64,000 bases of DNA from Aphanomyces cochlioides. Lineage: Eukaryota > Oomycota > Saprolegniomycetes > Saprolegniales > Verrucalvaceae. The position numbers were made by a program, and so were the translations under genes. The stretch is from the NCBI GenBank assembly GCA_019828595.1, contig JAHQRK010000006.1, forward strand, positions 1,116,001 through 1,180,000. Reading direction: 5' to 3'. The notes below the pieces were generated by a model. That model was not told where the DNA came from and did not search any database. It was given only the letters and a program-made list of their open reading frames with translations. Position 1 is the first letter of the stretch, and each line of letters starts with the position of its first letter. Below, one piece after another: positions 9,692 through 21,113 of the stretch.

Positions 9692-11777
9692 TTATACATT
9701 ATGACAAGCACAAACATCCCCTTTGCCGCTGCAGCAGAGCTTTCCAAACTTGGAATGCGAAAAATTTGGCCACCTCTGCAGAAACACTTTTTCGTCGTTC
9801 TGGCAATGACGCTGCAAGCACATCGCAATGGGTACTACTGTAGATATTACAAATGCACGTGCACCCTCGGTGAGCTCGTTTGAGCTTGCCGGAATTTGTG
9901 AGTGGAAACGCAAGATTGTTTTCAACTTCTCCGTGGGGTCCTTTATATTCTTCAGACTCAAACGACCGTCAAAGTCGAAGCAGCCGCCACGCTTCCTCTT
10001 GTTGCCAACAATCTAGTTGAGTTGAGTTTGCAGGAGTATTATGATTTTACTGTACGTCGCTAGTCGTGTGTAATTCGGAACCAGCACAATTCAAAGATGA
10101 TTCACCTACACATGCAACTGCACCAGCACATGCAACTGTACCAGCAGAGTTTTGTTGGTCGCTGGTGATGTCTTGTGTTGAGTTCTGTGATGTAGATGAA
10201 GTTGCCTTGAAAATATCGTACTTCATTTCTATCGCCATTGCATTTAGAAGTTGCATCAATTGCCCTTTCTGGTTTGAATTCAAATTATTGTTGCAAAAAG
10301 TCTCTATTTGCTCCATGGTGGTACTTGGCTTGTTGAATTCTATAACTCGTCCCACCATGTCCAAGATATTTGTCTCAGGGGGGCATTTGCAAAACTTGGC
10401 AATAAAATCAAATGCCAGGTCTTTCAATGGTTTCAGAGATAGTGCTCCTGAAAAGTTTATAGCCCGGCCCATTTGTAAATCACAACAAACAATTGGTTTC
10501 CACTTCGACACCAGCTCACTTAAATTGCGATTGTTTTTGTTGGCCACGTTCAAAAGGAACAACGCGTCTCGCTTGTATTTCATTGCCTGAGACAATGATT
10601 TGTGCCTTGCACTGAGCATAATGTCACCTTCCTCACCACCACCCCAAACAGCCAAAAGATAAGCTGTCTTCCGGCACGAATGTGAGCCAAACGGGCCAGA
10701 TCTACCAAGCAGCTTATCACAAACAGATTTAAATCGATGATGGAAGGATTCTGCAACATAATGGCCATCACAATCACCTTCAAAGAGGTATCCATGATCA
10801 GAAATATTTGACAAATGCAGATACATCAGCAGATGGCGAATAGGACAGAGCATAGGAAGCACATCGTCACACCATAACATCAAAGTAACAGGTGCAGAGT
10901 CGCATTTGCCCTGGATATTTAATGCTAGAGCTTCAACGATACCGTCATGACGTACAATAGCTAAATCAGACAAAAAATGATCGAGCTTGATTGATACAAG
11001 CTCATCTCCACGCAAAAAGAGTTTAGTGCAAAGCAAAACCATGACAAACAGCTGGAAATCAGGATAATGATTTGACGAAAGCAGATGGGTACGAACATTC
11101 ATCAATTCCCAAGGTGAAAGGGGTGAGTCACCTTGGGCTCTGTATCCAGAACTTCTTTGAAAGCTGGCTTTCGCAGTATTTTCGACAATTTCGGAGACTT
11201 TGGGATTTCCTTTTCTCCACAATAATGGTGATCCTCTATGAAATCGGCAACCAATAAAGCTGCTATCAGTGCTGAATTTGCAACATTCTTGACAATGGTC
11301 GAAAAATTGCCCACGCTGCCCCCGTGCTGCATGAACAACTGTAATAGCAGAAAGCATCTGATCCACGTTGCGCGGATCATTCCAACCTCCCTGGGCTGTC
11401 ATAGGACGGCCAAGGACATCCACGCATGGTGATGTGTAACCTATACGATAAAAAGTCGAGCCAGTTTGGCCGCGTTTATAGTTGATGAAGTCTGCAATTG
11501 TTGTGGGGTTCATAGAGGGGCAAAATGGCTCTGGTGGGTTATCTAAGAGCACCAAGAGGCTCTCGTAGTCGCCTATTAAAGAACAAAAGAACTTCAAACC
11601 ATTGAGATGCTTTCTGTATGCCAATTTTGAGTTGAGTTTGAGGCATCTGGACCCTGTGTGAGAGCGCGACACATTGGACTGTTGGAGAGCTAGTTTAGCC
11701 AAGAGCTTGCTTACTTCACTGTCGACTCGTTGTTGCACGTCAGGTTCGAGCATATACGAGCATTTTGATCGTGGCAT
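9692..11777 (-). CDS. Crypton-like tyrosine recombinase, apparently intact (680 aa)
   Basis: Predicted transposase of a Crypton-type DNA transposon, which moves by tyrosine recombination rather than DDE chemistry. Start ATG at 11775-11777. Exon 1 (to 10056) joins exon 2 (10012-9692) in phase across a 43-nt intron, giving 680 residues. The tyrosine-recombinase set is complete: Arg256 (FLRGDEL), His366 and Arg369 (HSCR), His392 (ARHKSLSQ) and Tyr401 (AMKYKRD). An N-terminal helical region (residues 10-100) is expected to bind DNA ends. Exon 2 begins with a lysine/arginine-rich patch (NKRKRGG) and carries a separate C-terminal domain. No terminal inverted repeats were found, as usual for Cryptons. 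The stramenopile subgroup (CryptonS) is possible but not tested. A DIRS origin is unlikely because no reverse transcriptase is near. Confidence 0.75.
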
Positions 11778-12048
11778 TCTGTGGACAAGATACAGTACAA
11801 GAGTGAAAAGGCACGATCTTGGTACGGATAATTATATGTTATCCGTATGGTGGAGTTTGGTGGAGGTTGGTTGAAGCTTGAGGTTGGTTGAAGCTTGGTG
11901 GAAGTCCAGTTAAGTGCTGTTATTTTGATTTATTGCCAGTTTTTGCCCGAATACATATTTCTATTTTGCAATACAATGTATTGTCAAGAACTGTATTGCA
12001 ATACAATATTTCCTGGAACGCTTGATTGGTTGATCCAAGTAGCTCAAG
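11778..12048. other. Spacer with Crypton-flanking repeats
   Basis: It contains GGTTGGTTGAAGCTTG twice in tandem (about 11869-11900) and a GCAATACAATGTATTG palindrome near 11968. This is the 5' flank of the intact Crypton and presumably the promoter of the TAF1A-like gene. Confidence 0.4.
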
Positions 12049-15000
12049 ATGAGTCGCCACATAACGGCGTCGCGGTATGGCTTCTGGGAGCGAGATCTAG
12101 TTCGAGATGCTTCAGGCGCTGCAGCTGGCTATCGTCGATCTGTTGAGGCATCACTCTACCGGGAACTTCAGAAGCTTTTGCCGACGGTACGCTGGAAAAT
12201 CCTTCCTAATTGAGACTGATTCAAATTTGATATAGCTCATGGGAGCGCGAGACTATCGCGCGGCTGGCTCCGTTTTGAGCGTCATCTATTCACACTTTAT
12301 GACTGACCCTGCTGCCTGTGTTACGGTGGGATCTAACTTCGTCATATTACTCATGCTTCACGGCAGACAAGTTTGGAAATCCTCCGGCAATTGCCTGATG
12401 CGACTCCGACTCTGATTGAATTTTATGACACGTTGCTGCGATGGCACTCGAACGACGTCAGCGTATGTATTCATTAGCTCGATTCGGGTGCTTGATTTCG
12501 CGACGAATGATGTAGAATGATGTGATATTGCGCGAACGATTCCTTCTCTATTTACTCCAAGGAGAATTTCACGAAGCTTATGTTTACTACAAGGACCACA
12601 TGCAGCTGGTACGCCTCTCAAAAATATCCATTCATGCTGGATGTTTGACATTTATCGTGCAGGATCTTCTCCAGCAGGACGTTCACGTCGTTGCGAGCTT
12701 TGGCATGCTGTGCTTCTGGCTTTTATTTCGCGAAGATGAGGATATCCGCGACCAATTCATTGATCCAGGATCAAGAAACATTGCTATGAGCCAAATTCCA
12801 ATCCAGCATATTGTTGGTGTTGCTTCCTTATATCAAGAAGCACTCGTGAGCTTTCGTCGGGCTATGACATTGTGTCCAGAGAGCAACATCTTTGTCGAAT
12901 ACTACGTCGAGGTAAAGCCGCTGCTGTCCGACATTGTTCGCCATAACATTTGGCCAGATTCTCGTCATGAAAAACAACTTTGATCAGGCTGCAGATTATT
13001 TGGAGCACTACTACCATCTCAACCCGAATGAACCCCATGCGTGTCGAATGGTAAGAGAACTCTTCTATGTGTATTAAAGCTTCTGGTCTAGCTCTTCACT
13101 TTGTTCAAGCTGTATTATCCAGAGTCCAAACCTGCGCAAGTGGAAATATGTCTTCGGTAGACACTGTGCTGGCCCAAGTCTGTCTATATTGCACCGTTTA
13201 GGTGGAGCAAGTTAGATCCTGCTGCACGAGTACCGCTCGAGTCGCTCGTTGAATTATTTGATCTCGGTACAAAGTGTTTATTTTACTTTTGCCTAATGAG
13301 CAAACATTTTCCTAGGTCTTGTGCCAAAGGACAGGCTTGTCATGGCTTGTTGCCATGCATTGGATCAATGCGGCAGTGATTTGTACGCTGGCATGAATGG
13401 ATGGCTGTGGCAGCACTTGGCCCAACTTCTTGGCAACGTACACTTCAATTCGTTCCTTCAAAGCCTCATAATTATTAGGTGACCCAACCTTCATCAACAT
13501 CAATGTTTGAATCGAGGTCATGGTGGCAACGAGTCTACTTTTCATCCACTTTGCGTAAGATGACCTTATTTTACTAACCACCTCATCTTGTTCATTTAGG
13601 CGACTTAACACTACAACATGTACACAAATGTGTCGTGGCCTTGCATGCCTTTGGCTCCACCCTGCCATTTGTGACTAACGTCCTTTCGTCCATTTCCAAG
13701 TCCGACAATCCCCAACTCCACGATGAAGCACAAAGGTGTCTTGAGAAAATGTCGTGTATTATTAATCGAACTTGCTAACACCAGGTTTGGTCTTCACAGT
13801 ATTACCGTGGCGAGTGAAGAACCTCCTCGAAAACGAATCAAGATCACAAAGACTTGGACTAGCCCATTTAGTTGGCTCCACTCGAATGGGCAAACGAGAA
13901 TGCCTCACGTGATGAAGCGTCATCAAGTTCTCACTTCATTCAATGTCCATGATGCGCTCCAAGTGCATGAAGTACATGACAGTGCTTTGATGCGAGTTCA
14001 TTCATTTTATGCCTTAGGTTGCTTTGGAATCAACACCGCCCTTGCGTTTGAGTGAACCACCACCAACTCCAATCCAGCTCGAGGATCCACATATTCACCC
14101 GCTGCAGTGGCTCTTAGCCAAACGTGGCGGGCGCTCGAGTCCCTGGCATGCAGAGATGGCGACAGTCAGTGTCATGGAAGCTCAGACGGATCACGCTGGC
14201 AAAGGCAATCCAATTTTGACAGAGAAAGACGCCCTTGCTGCGGTTGTTGAAGACGAAATCTTGCTCAATCCACAGACAAACTCTCGTCACATCTTAACAA
14301 TGTACGCCTACAAAAAGCTACCTCTGCCGTCGTCGCGATACGTTCGCAATGTTGTGCGTGTAATGTGCAAAAAATATCCTTTTCCAGAGTATCGGGTGCC
14401 TGCTCGGATTCTGTGGTGGATCCAGGAATACATGATGACTCATGGCATCACAGCGACTCCAGTCGGGTACGTCATTTCCACGACAAACAAAAACCATTAA
14501 ATTGCAAATGTGTAAATTCGTAGATGTCGCTCCTTTCTCGAAGAAAAATGGCGGCGAGTACGAGGTCGCTGCCGCGGGTTTCCATCGATCGAGACCTTGA
14601 CAAGCGTGATGGATTATTTCAAATTGAATCCTGCCATCTTACCGCCTCGCGTCCGCACATTATTCCGTAGCTACGTGCTCCCAACTCGAATGTTTACGTT
14701 GCGAGATCTCTGCTATGCCTTTTATCAACACCTCCAAGAACGAAACCCCGCTGACTTGCCGTTCATGAGCGTCGTAGCCGCTACAGCGCGTCAATGGCTC
14801 GTGGAAGGCGTACCATTAAATCTCCGTGCGATTACTTGCTATCCTCTCCACGTACACGTCCTGTTCTGAAGTTCCCTAGACTCAGCTCTTGGATGTGGTA
14901 GGCTCCTGGGGACAACATTGAAATCGTCAACACCGTCACTGAAGTACTCATCAATTTTGAATCATCCACCAACTGAACCATCGTAGGAATCGTTTTTGAC

Positions 15001-15547
15001 TGAAACGAACCGACGATACCTATCGTCTCTTCGTCAATGGCTCTTGAAAGAATCGCCCATTGATGACCAAACGCTTGTGCATTACATGCACATGCACTTT
15101 GATGTGACGGATCCAGACTTTCCAACATCGTCGACGCTGCGAGCGATGATCAACTACGTGCGTCTCCAGCTCCATGCTGAATTGGGAGAAGCCCCAACAC
15201 AGGAGGACAGTATTTACTACACGATTTCAGCCCACCGCAGGTTCAGAAAGTCATTTCGACAATATCTCAAGCAGCATGTTGTCCGACATCCCACCGTGAC
15301 CTTTATGGAAGCCGCGATGATCCTCTTGGATCGCACCAAGCTCCCTCCATTTACTGATGAAGTGCCGAGTGTGGATGTTCTCTACCAGTGGTGGCGTGAA
15401 GCCGTCGATAGTCTGCTAGGCGAAGGACTCGGACTTGGAGTGGCTGTCCAGTGGCAAAACAAAACGCCAAACGTTGACATCGATGTTCCAAAACACCTCA
15501 ACAAGATGCCAGAATTGCCACCCGAGATGGAAATCTTTCCCATTTAA
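12049..15547 (+). CDS. TAF1A-like RNA polymerase I factor subunit with extra C-terminal repeat region
   Basis: A chain of in-phase exons starts at ATG 12049 and can be followed to the stop at 15547. The N-terminal two-thirds resembles TAF1A, the helical-repeat subunit of the SL1/TIF-IB complex that recruits RNA polymerase I to rDNA: TPR-like helices (FDQAADYLEHYYHLNPNEP), a WSKLDPAARVPLESLVEL segment and SWWQRVYF near its end. Introns of about 45-50 nt interrupt it at 12187, 12328, 12463, 12607, 12913 and later sites. At 13754 a frame could stop at 13778, but a 46-nt intron with branch site GCTAAC joins MS to ITVASEEPPRKRIKI in phase and leads into a further 400 residues. So it is either one long gene or two adjacent genes, the second starting near 13723. 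The TAF1A call is tentative; the exon structure is firmer. Confidence 0.5.
14280..15430 (+). other. Repeated helical module of about 75 residues in the C-terminal region
   Basis: Within the C-terminal part three to four segments share one pattern: Arg-Arg/Val-x-x-x-(F/L)R-(S/Q)-(Y/W)-(V/L), then a Thr- or Asp-led helix, then Pro-x(4-6)-(S/V)-x-(L/V) and an aromatic-rich helix ending W-x-x-(A/E). Examples are RVRTLFRSYVLP, RRYLSSLRQWLLKE and RRFRKSFRQYLKQH. Exon joins at 14466/14524 and 14809/14987 keep the frame. The function is not recognised. Confidence 0.4.
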
Positions 15548-15550
15548 TAT

Positions 15551-16183
15551 CTAAGTCGCATGTGGATTCACGAGTCCTGTGATCTTTGTCGTGTTAAGGC
15601 GCACGTTTGTGAGGAGTTGCTTGGTTTCTTTGTCCTTGGTCAAGTCGCGGATCGATCGCTGATTTAATTTCTTTGGCGACAGCATGTCGACTGCGCTCTT
15701 GACCCCACCAAGGTGATTCTTCTTGCTCTTCTTGGTGACACTCGGCAAGGCATCGAGCGACAGAGATGGCTGCAATGTTGTTTGCTTGGGTTTGTCGCCA
15801 AGGACAGCGTCGTCGGTTGAAACCATCGACAGTGACGTTTGAATGACTTGTCGAAGGTGGACATTCTTGGCGCCGTTGGGATAGAACATGGGCGACGACA
15901 TGGAGCCTGGCTTAGCGAGCGAAATGCCCGTGTGTACCAAGTCTGGAATGTGAATTGGCTCGATCAAGAGTTTCCTGTGGGGCTCTTCGACCAAATCTTT
16001 CTGGGCAATATACTGCCGAGACTGTACTGTCATCACATCCAAGTAGGGCGAGTGATGCCGCCTTCGACGGCCGCCGTGTTCATGCGACTCGATAAGGAAT
16101 TCTGGCATGTCCAGACGATAGGCAGTGGATCTAATGGTGTAACAGCTAACTAAAAATGGCTGCAGTGTAGGCGAAGCCAACAA
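15551..16183 (-). CDS. Hypothetical protein, convergent with the TAF1A-like gene
   Basis: Open frame of 210 residues ending three bases past the neighbouring stop. It is Lys/Ser-rich in the C-terminal half (SVTKKSKKNHLGG) and has an Arg/His cluster (GGRRRRHH) near residue 38. There is no signal peptide or membrane helix and no family was recognised. The first 20 residues may be non-coding because an acceptor-like CATTAG precedes the codons for STAYRLDMPEF, so the true start may be the Met of MPEFLI or an upstream exon. Confidence 0.5.
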   Translation of the reverse strand: MLASPTLQPFLVSCYTIRSTAYRLDMPEFLIESHEHGGRRRRHHSPYLDVMTVQSRQYIAQKDLVEEPHRKLLIEPIHIPDLVHTGISLAKPGSMSSPMFYPNGAKNVHLRQVIQTSLSMVSTDDAVLGDKPKQTTLQPSLSLDALPSVTKKSKKNHLGGVKSAVDMLSPKKLNQRSIRDLTKDKETKQLLTNVRLNTTKITGLVNPHAT

Positions 16184-16218
16184 ATGCGACGATCAAGGTT
16201 CATATATAATTATACGAT

Positions 16219-16674
16219 TTAGTTGAGCACCGCACCGCAATGCACACATCGACGTTCTGTGAGCAAGAGGCAGCACAGAATGCCGATTGGGAAGAAGAGA
16301 ATGCCCAAGACAATACCAGGACATGTAAATTCGTTGGTTTGCACCACGTGAGCGCAATGGCCGGAGGCCGTGAGAATTTGTCCAGGGACGACGATAAACT
16401 CACCACCAGCGACCACTTGAGGTTGCGTCTGCATCACAACGTATTGGGGTTGTTGCACTGGTACAGCTTGAGCGACCTGAGGCGGCGGGTGGTTCGGAAT
16501 GGCTTGCGCTGGGTAGACACCAGGTTGAGGCGCTTGATACGCTCCGTTCAGTGGCGCACCACAGCGGGAGCAGAACGAGGCGTCTTTCGCATTGCCATCA
16601 AAGCGGCAATTATCTACAAGTCACGTCAATCGTGGGCATCTTCTCGAGCGTCGAGACGTACTGCATGTAGTCAT
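16219..16674 (-). CDS. BRI3-like small membrane protein with N-terminal zinc ribbon
   Basis: Two exons encode about 135 residues. Exon 1 is only 13 nt (16674-16662) and splices across a 48-nt intron to exon 2 (16613-16219), giving a start MTTCNNCRFDG. The N-terminus is a C-x2-C...C-x2-C zinc ribbon (CNNC ... CSRC). A Pro/Gln-rich linker follows. The C-terminal CPGIVLGILFFPIGILCC, followed by a Cys pair (ERRCVHCG), is typical of brain protein I3 (BRI3)/LITAF-like proteins, which sit in endo-lysosomal membranes. The family call rests on the FFPIGILCCLLL hydrophobic-cysteine signature. The cellular role in oomycetes is not established. Confidence 0.65.
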
Positions 16675-17477
16675 TTTTCTTTTAGCGAGGTCGAATGGCA
16701 ACTGAAGTGACGAAGCGACTCCAAGCTCAACGACCCCAAAGTCGAATTTTGTCGAGTCAAAAGCCATCGAGTCGATTCAAAGTGAATTTTGTTGGCTGAA
16801 TTTCCTCTGAAATATCCAAATTCAACCAAAAGTTCTTGTTAAAAGTATACAGTACTCAAATGAGCAAATTCCCTCAGAGTGGTGAGCCATACATTGGATA
16901 ATGAGAATGGTGGTGAAACATGCAATCTTCACATGTCAATTCATGGATGTCGTCGGGTTGTGACTTGAAGTTCAAACGAAGCGCTGTCTCCGTGGTGAAT
17001 TTGATGTCAGTGACCAGCGAGATGGTATGGATCCCTTTGGAGGATTATAAAATATACAAGGGGACTTATGTAGCTTGGGCTAAGCAGGGGAACATGGCCG
17101 CTGCATCATTCTTTGATGCACAACCACAGGAAGAAATGTAGATTTGTCAACGGTGTATCCAACTGAGTATGGATTTAGGCCAGTCCACGGTGTGTTCCTG
17201 CTGCTAGATTATGCATTCTGTGTGTCATCAAGACCTTCTTTGTAATGTACTTACCGTAGTATTGCCATGCATGAATACAATAAGCACAGGGCAAAACATG
17301 AAAGGAACACTCACCAAAGGTTGAACCGAGAAAACAGCGGAGAAGGCAATCATCCCGACCACTATCCAAATTGCTTGTTCCTGCTCAGTACTTTAAGAAA
17401 CCAGTACTTCTCTTTGCTAGCGAGGGTTTTTACAGCAGAACGCAGCCGATGAATATCACAGGGGAGAGTATATATTA
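16675..17477. other. Intergenic stretch, no convincing gene
   Basis: A short open frame at 16920-17141 (73 codons) has no recognised domain and no supporting splice or neighbour evidence. The shared upstream region of the BRI3-like gene lies at its left end and the 3' end of DIS3 at its right end. Confidence 0.4.
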
Positions 17478-20400
17478 CTAGTTCTTTCGTTGTTTCTTGG
17501 TCGCTCGAGGTTGATTCTCTTGCTTGACTTCATCCCCGAGTAGTTCAAACTTCAATTGTTGGCGATTGCCAAAGGTTAATTCAACGTAAACTTTGACCGA
17601 GACCTTTTGGAAGACCTGCAAGACACGCTTGGTTTTCAGGAGCGTCAGCATATGCCGCCATGGATCGTGCTTGACAACCGTGGCCTCCTTGCCTTTCTCG
17701 GCGAGGAAGATCATACCTTCAATACCAAACCGAGGAAGCAAGACTCCGATGCCATTGGCACGAACTTTGTTGATCATCGCTTCAGTCGTCGTAGGGAATT
17801 TGGCAAAGTACAAAAGTGTGTGCAAGCTGACGGAGGCACGTCCAGCCAATTGGGCAGCCAAATGGCGTCGATTCAAGCCCTGTGTCAATTCATGCAAATG
17901 CGCTACAGCAGTGTTAGACATTTCTCAATCATAGAAAGCCAACCTTTGTTTTCCAAATACTCTGGCAGCGGCGCAACTCCAATCGCAGCACTCAGCAAAC
18001 GGTGAACAATCACATCGGCATATCTAAATTAAAGCTCAACATTTTTATCAGCTTTGAAATCTTACCGTCGAATTGGCGACGTGAAATGAGTATAGATCGG
18101 AGCTGCCAGACCGTAATGATGATATTCTTCGACGCTGAATTCGCCCGACGAGAAATAACTCGCTGGCATCATGCAACGCGTACACAAAATACGCAGCATT
18201 TTATTGAAGTAGGCGTTTTCGGCCCTCGATGCATTCGGATTGTCCAGACTTTCTACGCAGATTCAATTGTAAATCCACCACTACAATGCAAATTTCTGTC
18301 AGTACCTTGTAATTGCTTCGAGTTGTCGACTCGCAACGTCACACCGACACTCTTAGCCTGGCTGACAATAGCGTCAAACTGTCGTTTTGATGGCGCTGGA
18401 TGGCGACGGAGAAGCGAAAATGTAGGAAAACTGCGCAATATTTTTTTGGCGACGGTGATGTTAGCCAAGAGCATGAATTCTTCAACCAGCGCATTTGTAT
18501 CCTTGAGGGCGTACATTTGCACGTCGAGTGGATTTTGCGTCTCAGTGTCGAGGACAAAGCGAACTTCAGGCGACGCTAACGTCAGTGCACCAGCTTGAAT
18601 ACGCTTCGCTTTAAGTCGAATTGCAATATCATTCAGGGTTTTGATGCCACTACCAAGGATTTGCTTCTTCTCAGTAACTTTTTGCTGGGACTTTGACTTG
18701 GTTTGAACAAAAGAATGACCCGCCGATGGATCATCCAAGAGGACTTGAGCTTCGCCGTACGAGAGTGACGCAATCGATCGAATAATACTCTTGCAAAACG
18801 ACACGTCGATCACATGGACCTCGTTGCCTTCCACGCGCATTTCCCATAAGACACTGAAGGCAAAGTGATCTTCGACGTCTGTGAGCGAACAAAGTTGTGT
18901 TGTTAGATAGCCTGGCAACATATCCAATCGTTTGTCGACTAAATACGTCGAAGTGCCGCGATCAGCGGCTTCGAGGTCGAGAGCGCTACCGGCTTCGACG
19001 AAATGCGTCACGTCGGCAATATGGACGCCGACTTCGATGTTGCCATTTGGAAGCAAACGAGCGTGCAAAGCATCGTCAATATCTACGACACGGTCAATCT
19101 AGAGGATGATGAAGGGCTTTATACCTTTGCAATTCGGTGGATCAATGCTACAGACTGGTAAATGGCGCAAATCCGTGCGGCCTTTCGAGTTTTCAGTCGT
19201 GATTTTCCAATCCGCAGGAGGTAAACACTTGAGAACCTTGTCTGAAAATTGCTCGCATGGAATATCGTGCTCGAGCAACAGAACTTGAGTTTCTGTCTCC
19301 TTGTCGCCAATAACACCGAGTGTCTTGACGTAATGACCCAGAGGAAAGCGGCTGTCGACCGGCCACGAGTCAATCGCGACGACGATGCGTTTGTCCAGAA
19401 GTGTATCGTATTGTCTCGTCGTGATTCGAATCTTGGGGATTTTACGATCAACTGGAACAAACAGACAGTGTTTCTGAGCCATGGCTTTGTCCTTCGGTGG
19501 TTCAATCGAGCCGCAATACCGCCGCCAGTTGCGTTGGATGATTCCAACGACCTTACCACAAGGTTTTAACTCGACTGCATCAACCACTGTGTCTTCCGAG
19601 AGCGTAGGATCTGCGACCCCGATCTAATAGACCATTAAATATTGCAGAAGGAGAATAGGCACTTCTTCAGGTTCAGTAGCACGAGCAGAGTCTTCCTCGT
19701 CGCGTTCATTGTTGACTGCGAACGACTCCGCAGGCTTTTTCCACAATCGCTTGGGCAAGATTTCAATGGCCACGACGTCTCCATCCATGGCTCGATTAAT
19801 ATTATCCCGGCTAGTCCCAGGAACATTTAGTAGATTCGATGAGTGGTTACATACCCAGAGATGAGCACTGGAACGCGAGCTTCGTTCAAACCATGAACTA
19901 GAACACTGCATTCAAGCCTATGACGCAGAGATTGTAATCTTGTCCTGCGAAAATTGAAAGTACCAGTGGTCACGATTGCAACGGAGCGTGCCTTGAAAGA
20001 ATCGCTTGTTCTTGATACCCGCCAAGACTTCCGACATACTCTTATGTTCTTCGTACAGAGTAGTTTTAGTTGTAGATGACTCGACTGATGTGTCTTGGGC
20101 CATGAGGTCCGCCAACTCGGGATATAATTTCACCAACGGAGTGACAAACACATTCATCGTCACGGGTTCAACACTGTGGCTCTTGGCACGCTCTGCGTCG
20201 AGTGTATCGTTGGCTAGATAAAGCATCGTGGTGGATTTTCCGAGGGTCTTCAAATGGTTAATATACCTACAGCGGGGGAGATATTAATCACTAGATGCCA
20301 ATGATGACCGTGTACCAGTGCAAAGCTGTGCAAGTGGCGCGGACGTCTCGTTCTAGCGCTGTTTCTTTTTCGAGCTTAGCAACGTATGTATCGCGGTGGT

Positions 20401-20782
20401 GTTCATTTGCAAATACATAGACGTTGCGATCGGATTTGATCAAAGCTCGGAGGCGACGATAAATACTCATATCTTTTCGCTTGACTTGCTCGACGACCGT
20501 CTCCAACATGACCATATTGCTCAGTTCTTTGCATGCAGAGTGCTCCAGCACGTCCATTTGATTCAGCACGACATCCACTGTCAGGACAAGGTATTGTGAC
20601 GCCCGTGGTGACAAGTTGAGATCAAAATTCGTTTCTTCGACATCATCGTTGTTGCAGAGCGAGCAGTCTGTGATACCACAAGCTATGTCATCGCGAAGAT
20701 AGCGCTCTCGGACGATCCTCTTGACCTTTCCACTCTTGGTTGCCACATTCTCCACGTCGTACGTCCACATAACACGACTCAT
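17478..20782 (-). CDS. DIS3: Exosome 3'-5' exoribonuclease DIS3/RRP44
   Basis: Catalytic subunit of the RNA exosome, degrading RNA 3'-to-5' in nucleus and cytoplasm. Start ATG at 20780-20782. The N-terminus has the CR3 cysteine motif (CGITDCSLC) and a PIN endonuclease domain ([27 protein letters not shown]). Cold-shock/OB regions follow, then the RNB nuclease core, where splicing joins DPPNCK to DIDDALHAR and keeps the acidic cluster, with [11 protein letters not shown] and [16 protein letters not shown] after it. A C-terminal S1-like region ends in a basic tail at 17478. Many short introns interrupt it. One oddity: the usual PIN motif DTNVVL reads TVDVVL here, so the first catalytic aspartate is missing from its normal position. 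The exonuclease centre looks intact. Confidence 0.88.
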
Positions 20783-21113
20783 CCTTAAGCTCGCTGGTCC
20801 TGGCTCGCTTGCTGCTCCAAGTTGAATTCAACACGATTGGTTGCGAATTCCTTCGAATAATTGGTTAAAATTCATTAATTTATTAGCCAATCAAAATAAT
20901 TCTTAAAATTCAAAATAAATAATTGAATTTATGGAATTTATTGCTTTGATGACAGGGCAGCATGATGTGAGTTGATGAACATTTGCAGTCGCACAAGAAG
21001 CGTTTTCGACCGCCCTTATTGAGAATGACGAGTGCCTCAGTCGTCGCAGAATTTACAATATTATGGCCATATCGACGAGAAGCACATATTTTCTCTAAAG
21101 TGCATCTACAGCC
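20783..21113. other. AT-rich upstream region of DIS3
   Basis: Contains two ATTGG/CCAAT motifs (about 20860-20890) within a strongly AT-rich stretch. It probably includes the DIS3 promoter. No gene seen. Confidence 0.4.

Noticed and set aside
13312..13668. 118-codon minus-strand frame in the TAF1A-like gene
   Set aside because: The plus strand gives in-phase exons with family-like sequence here; the minus frame is a shadow.
16920..17141. 73-codon plus-strand frame
   Set aside because: No domain, signal or neighbour support; too short to claim.
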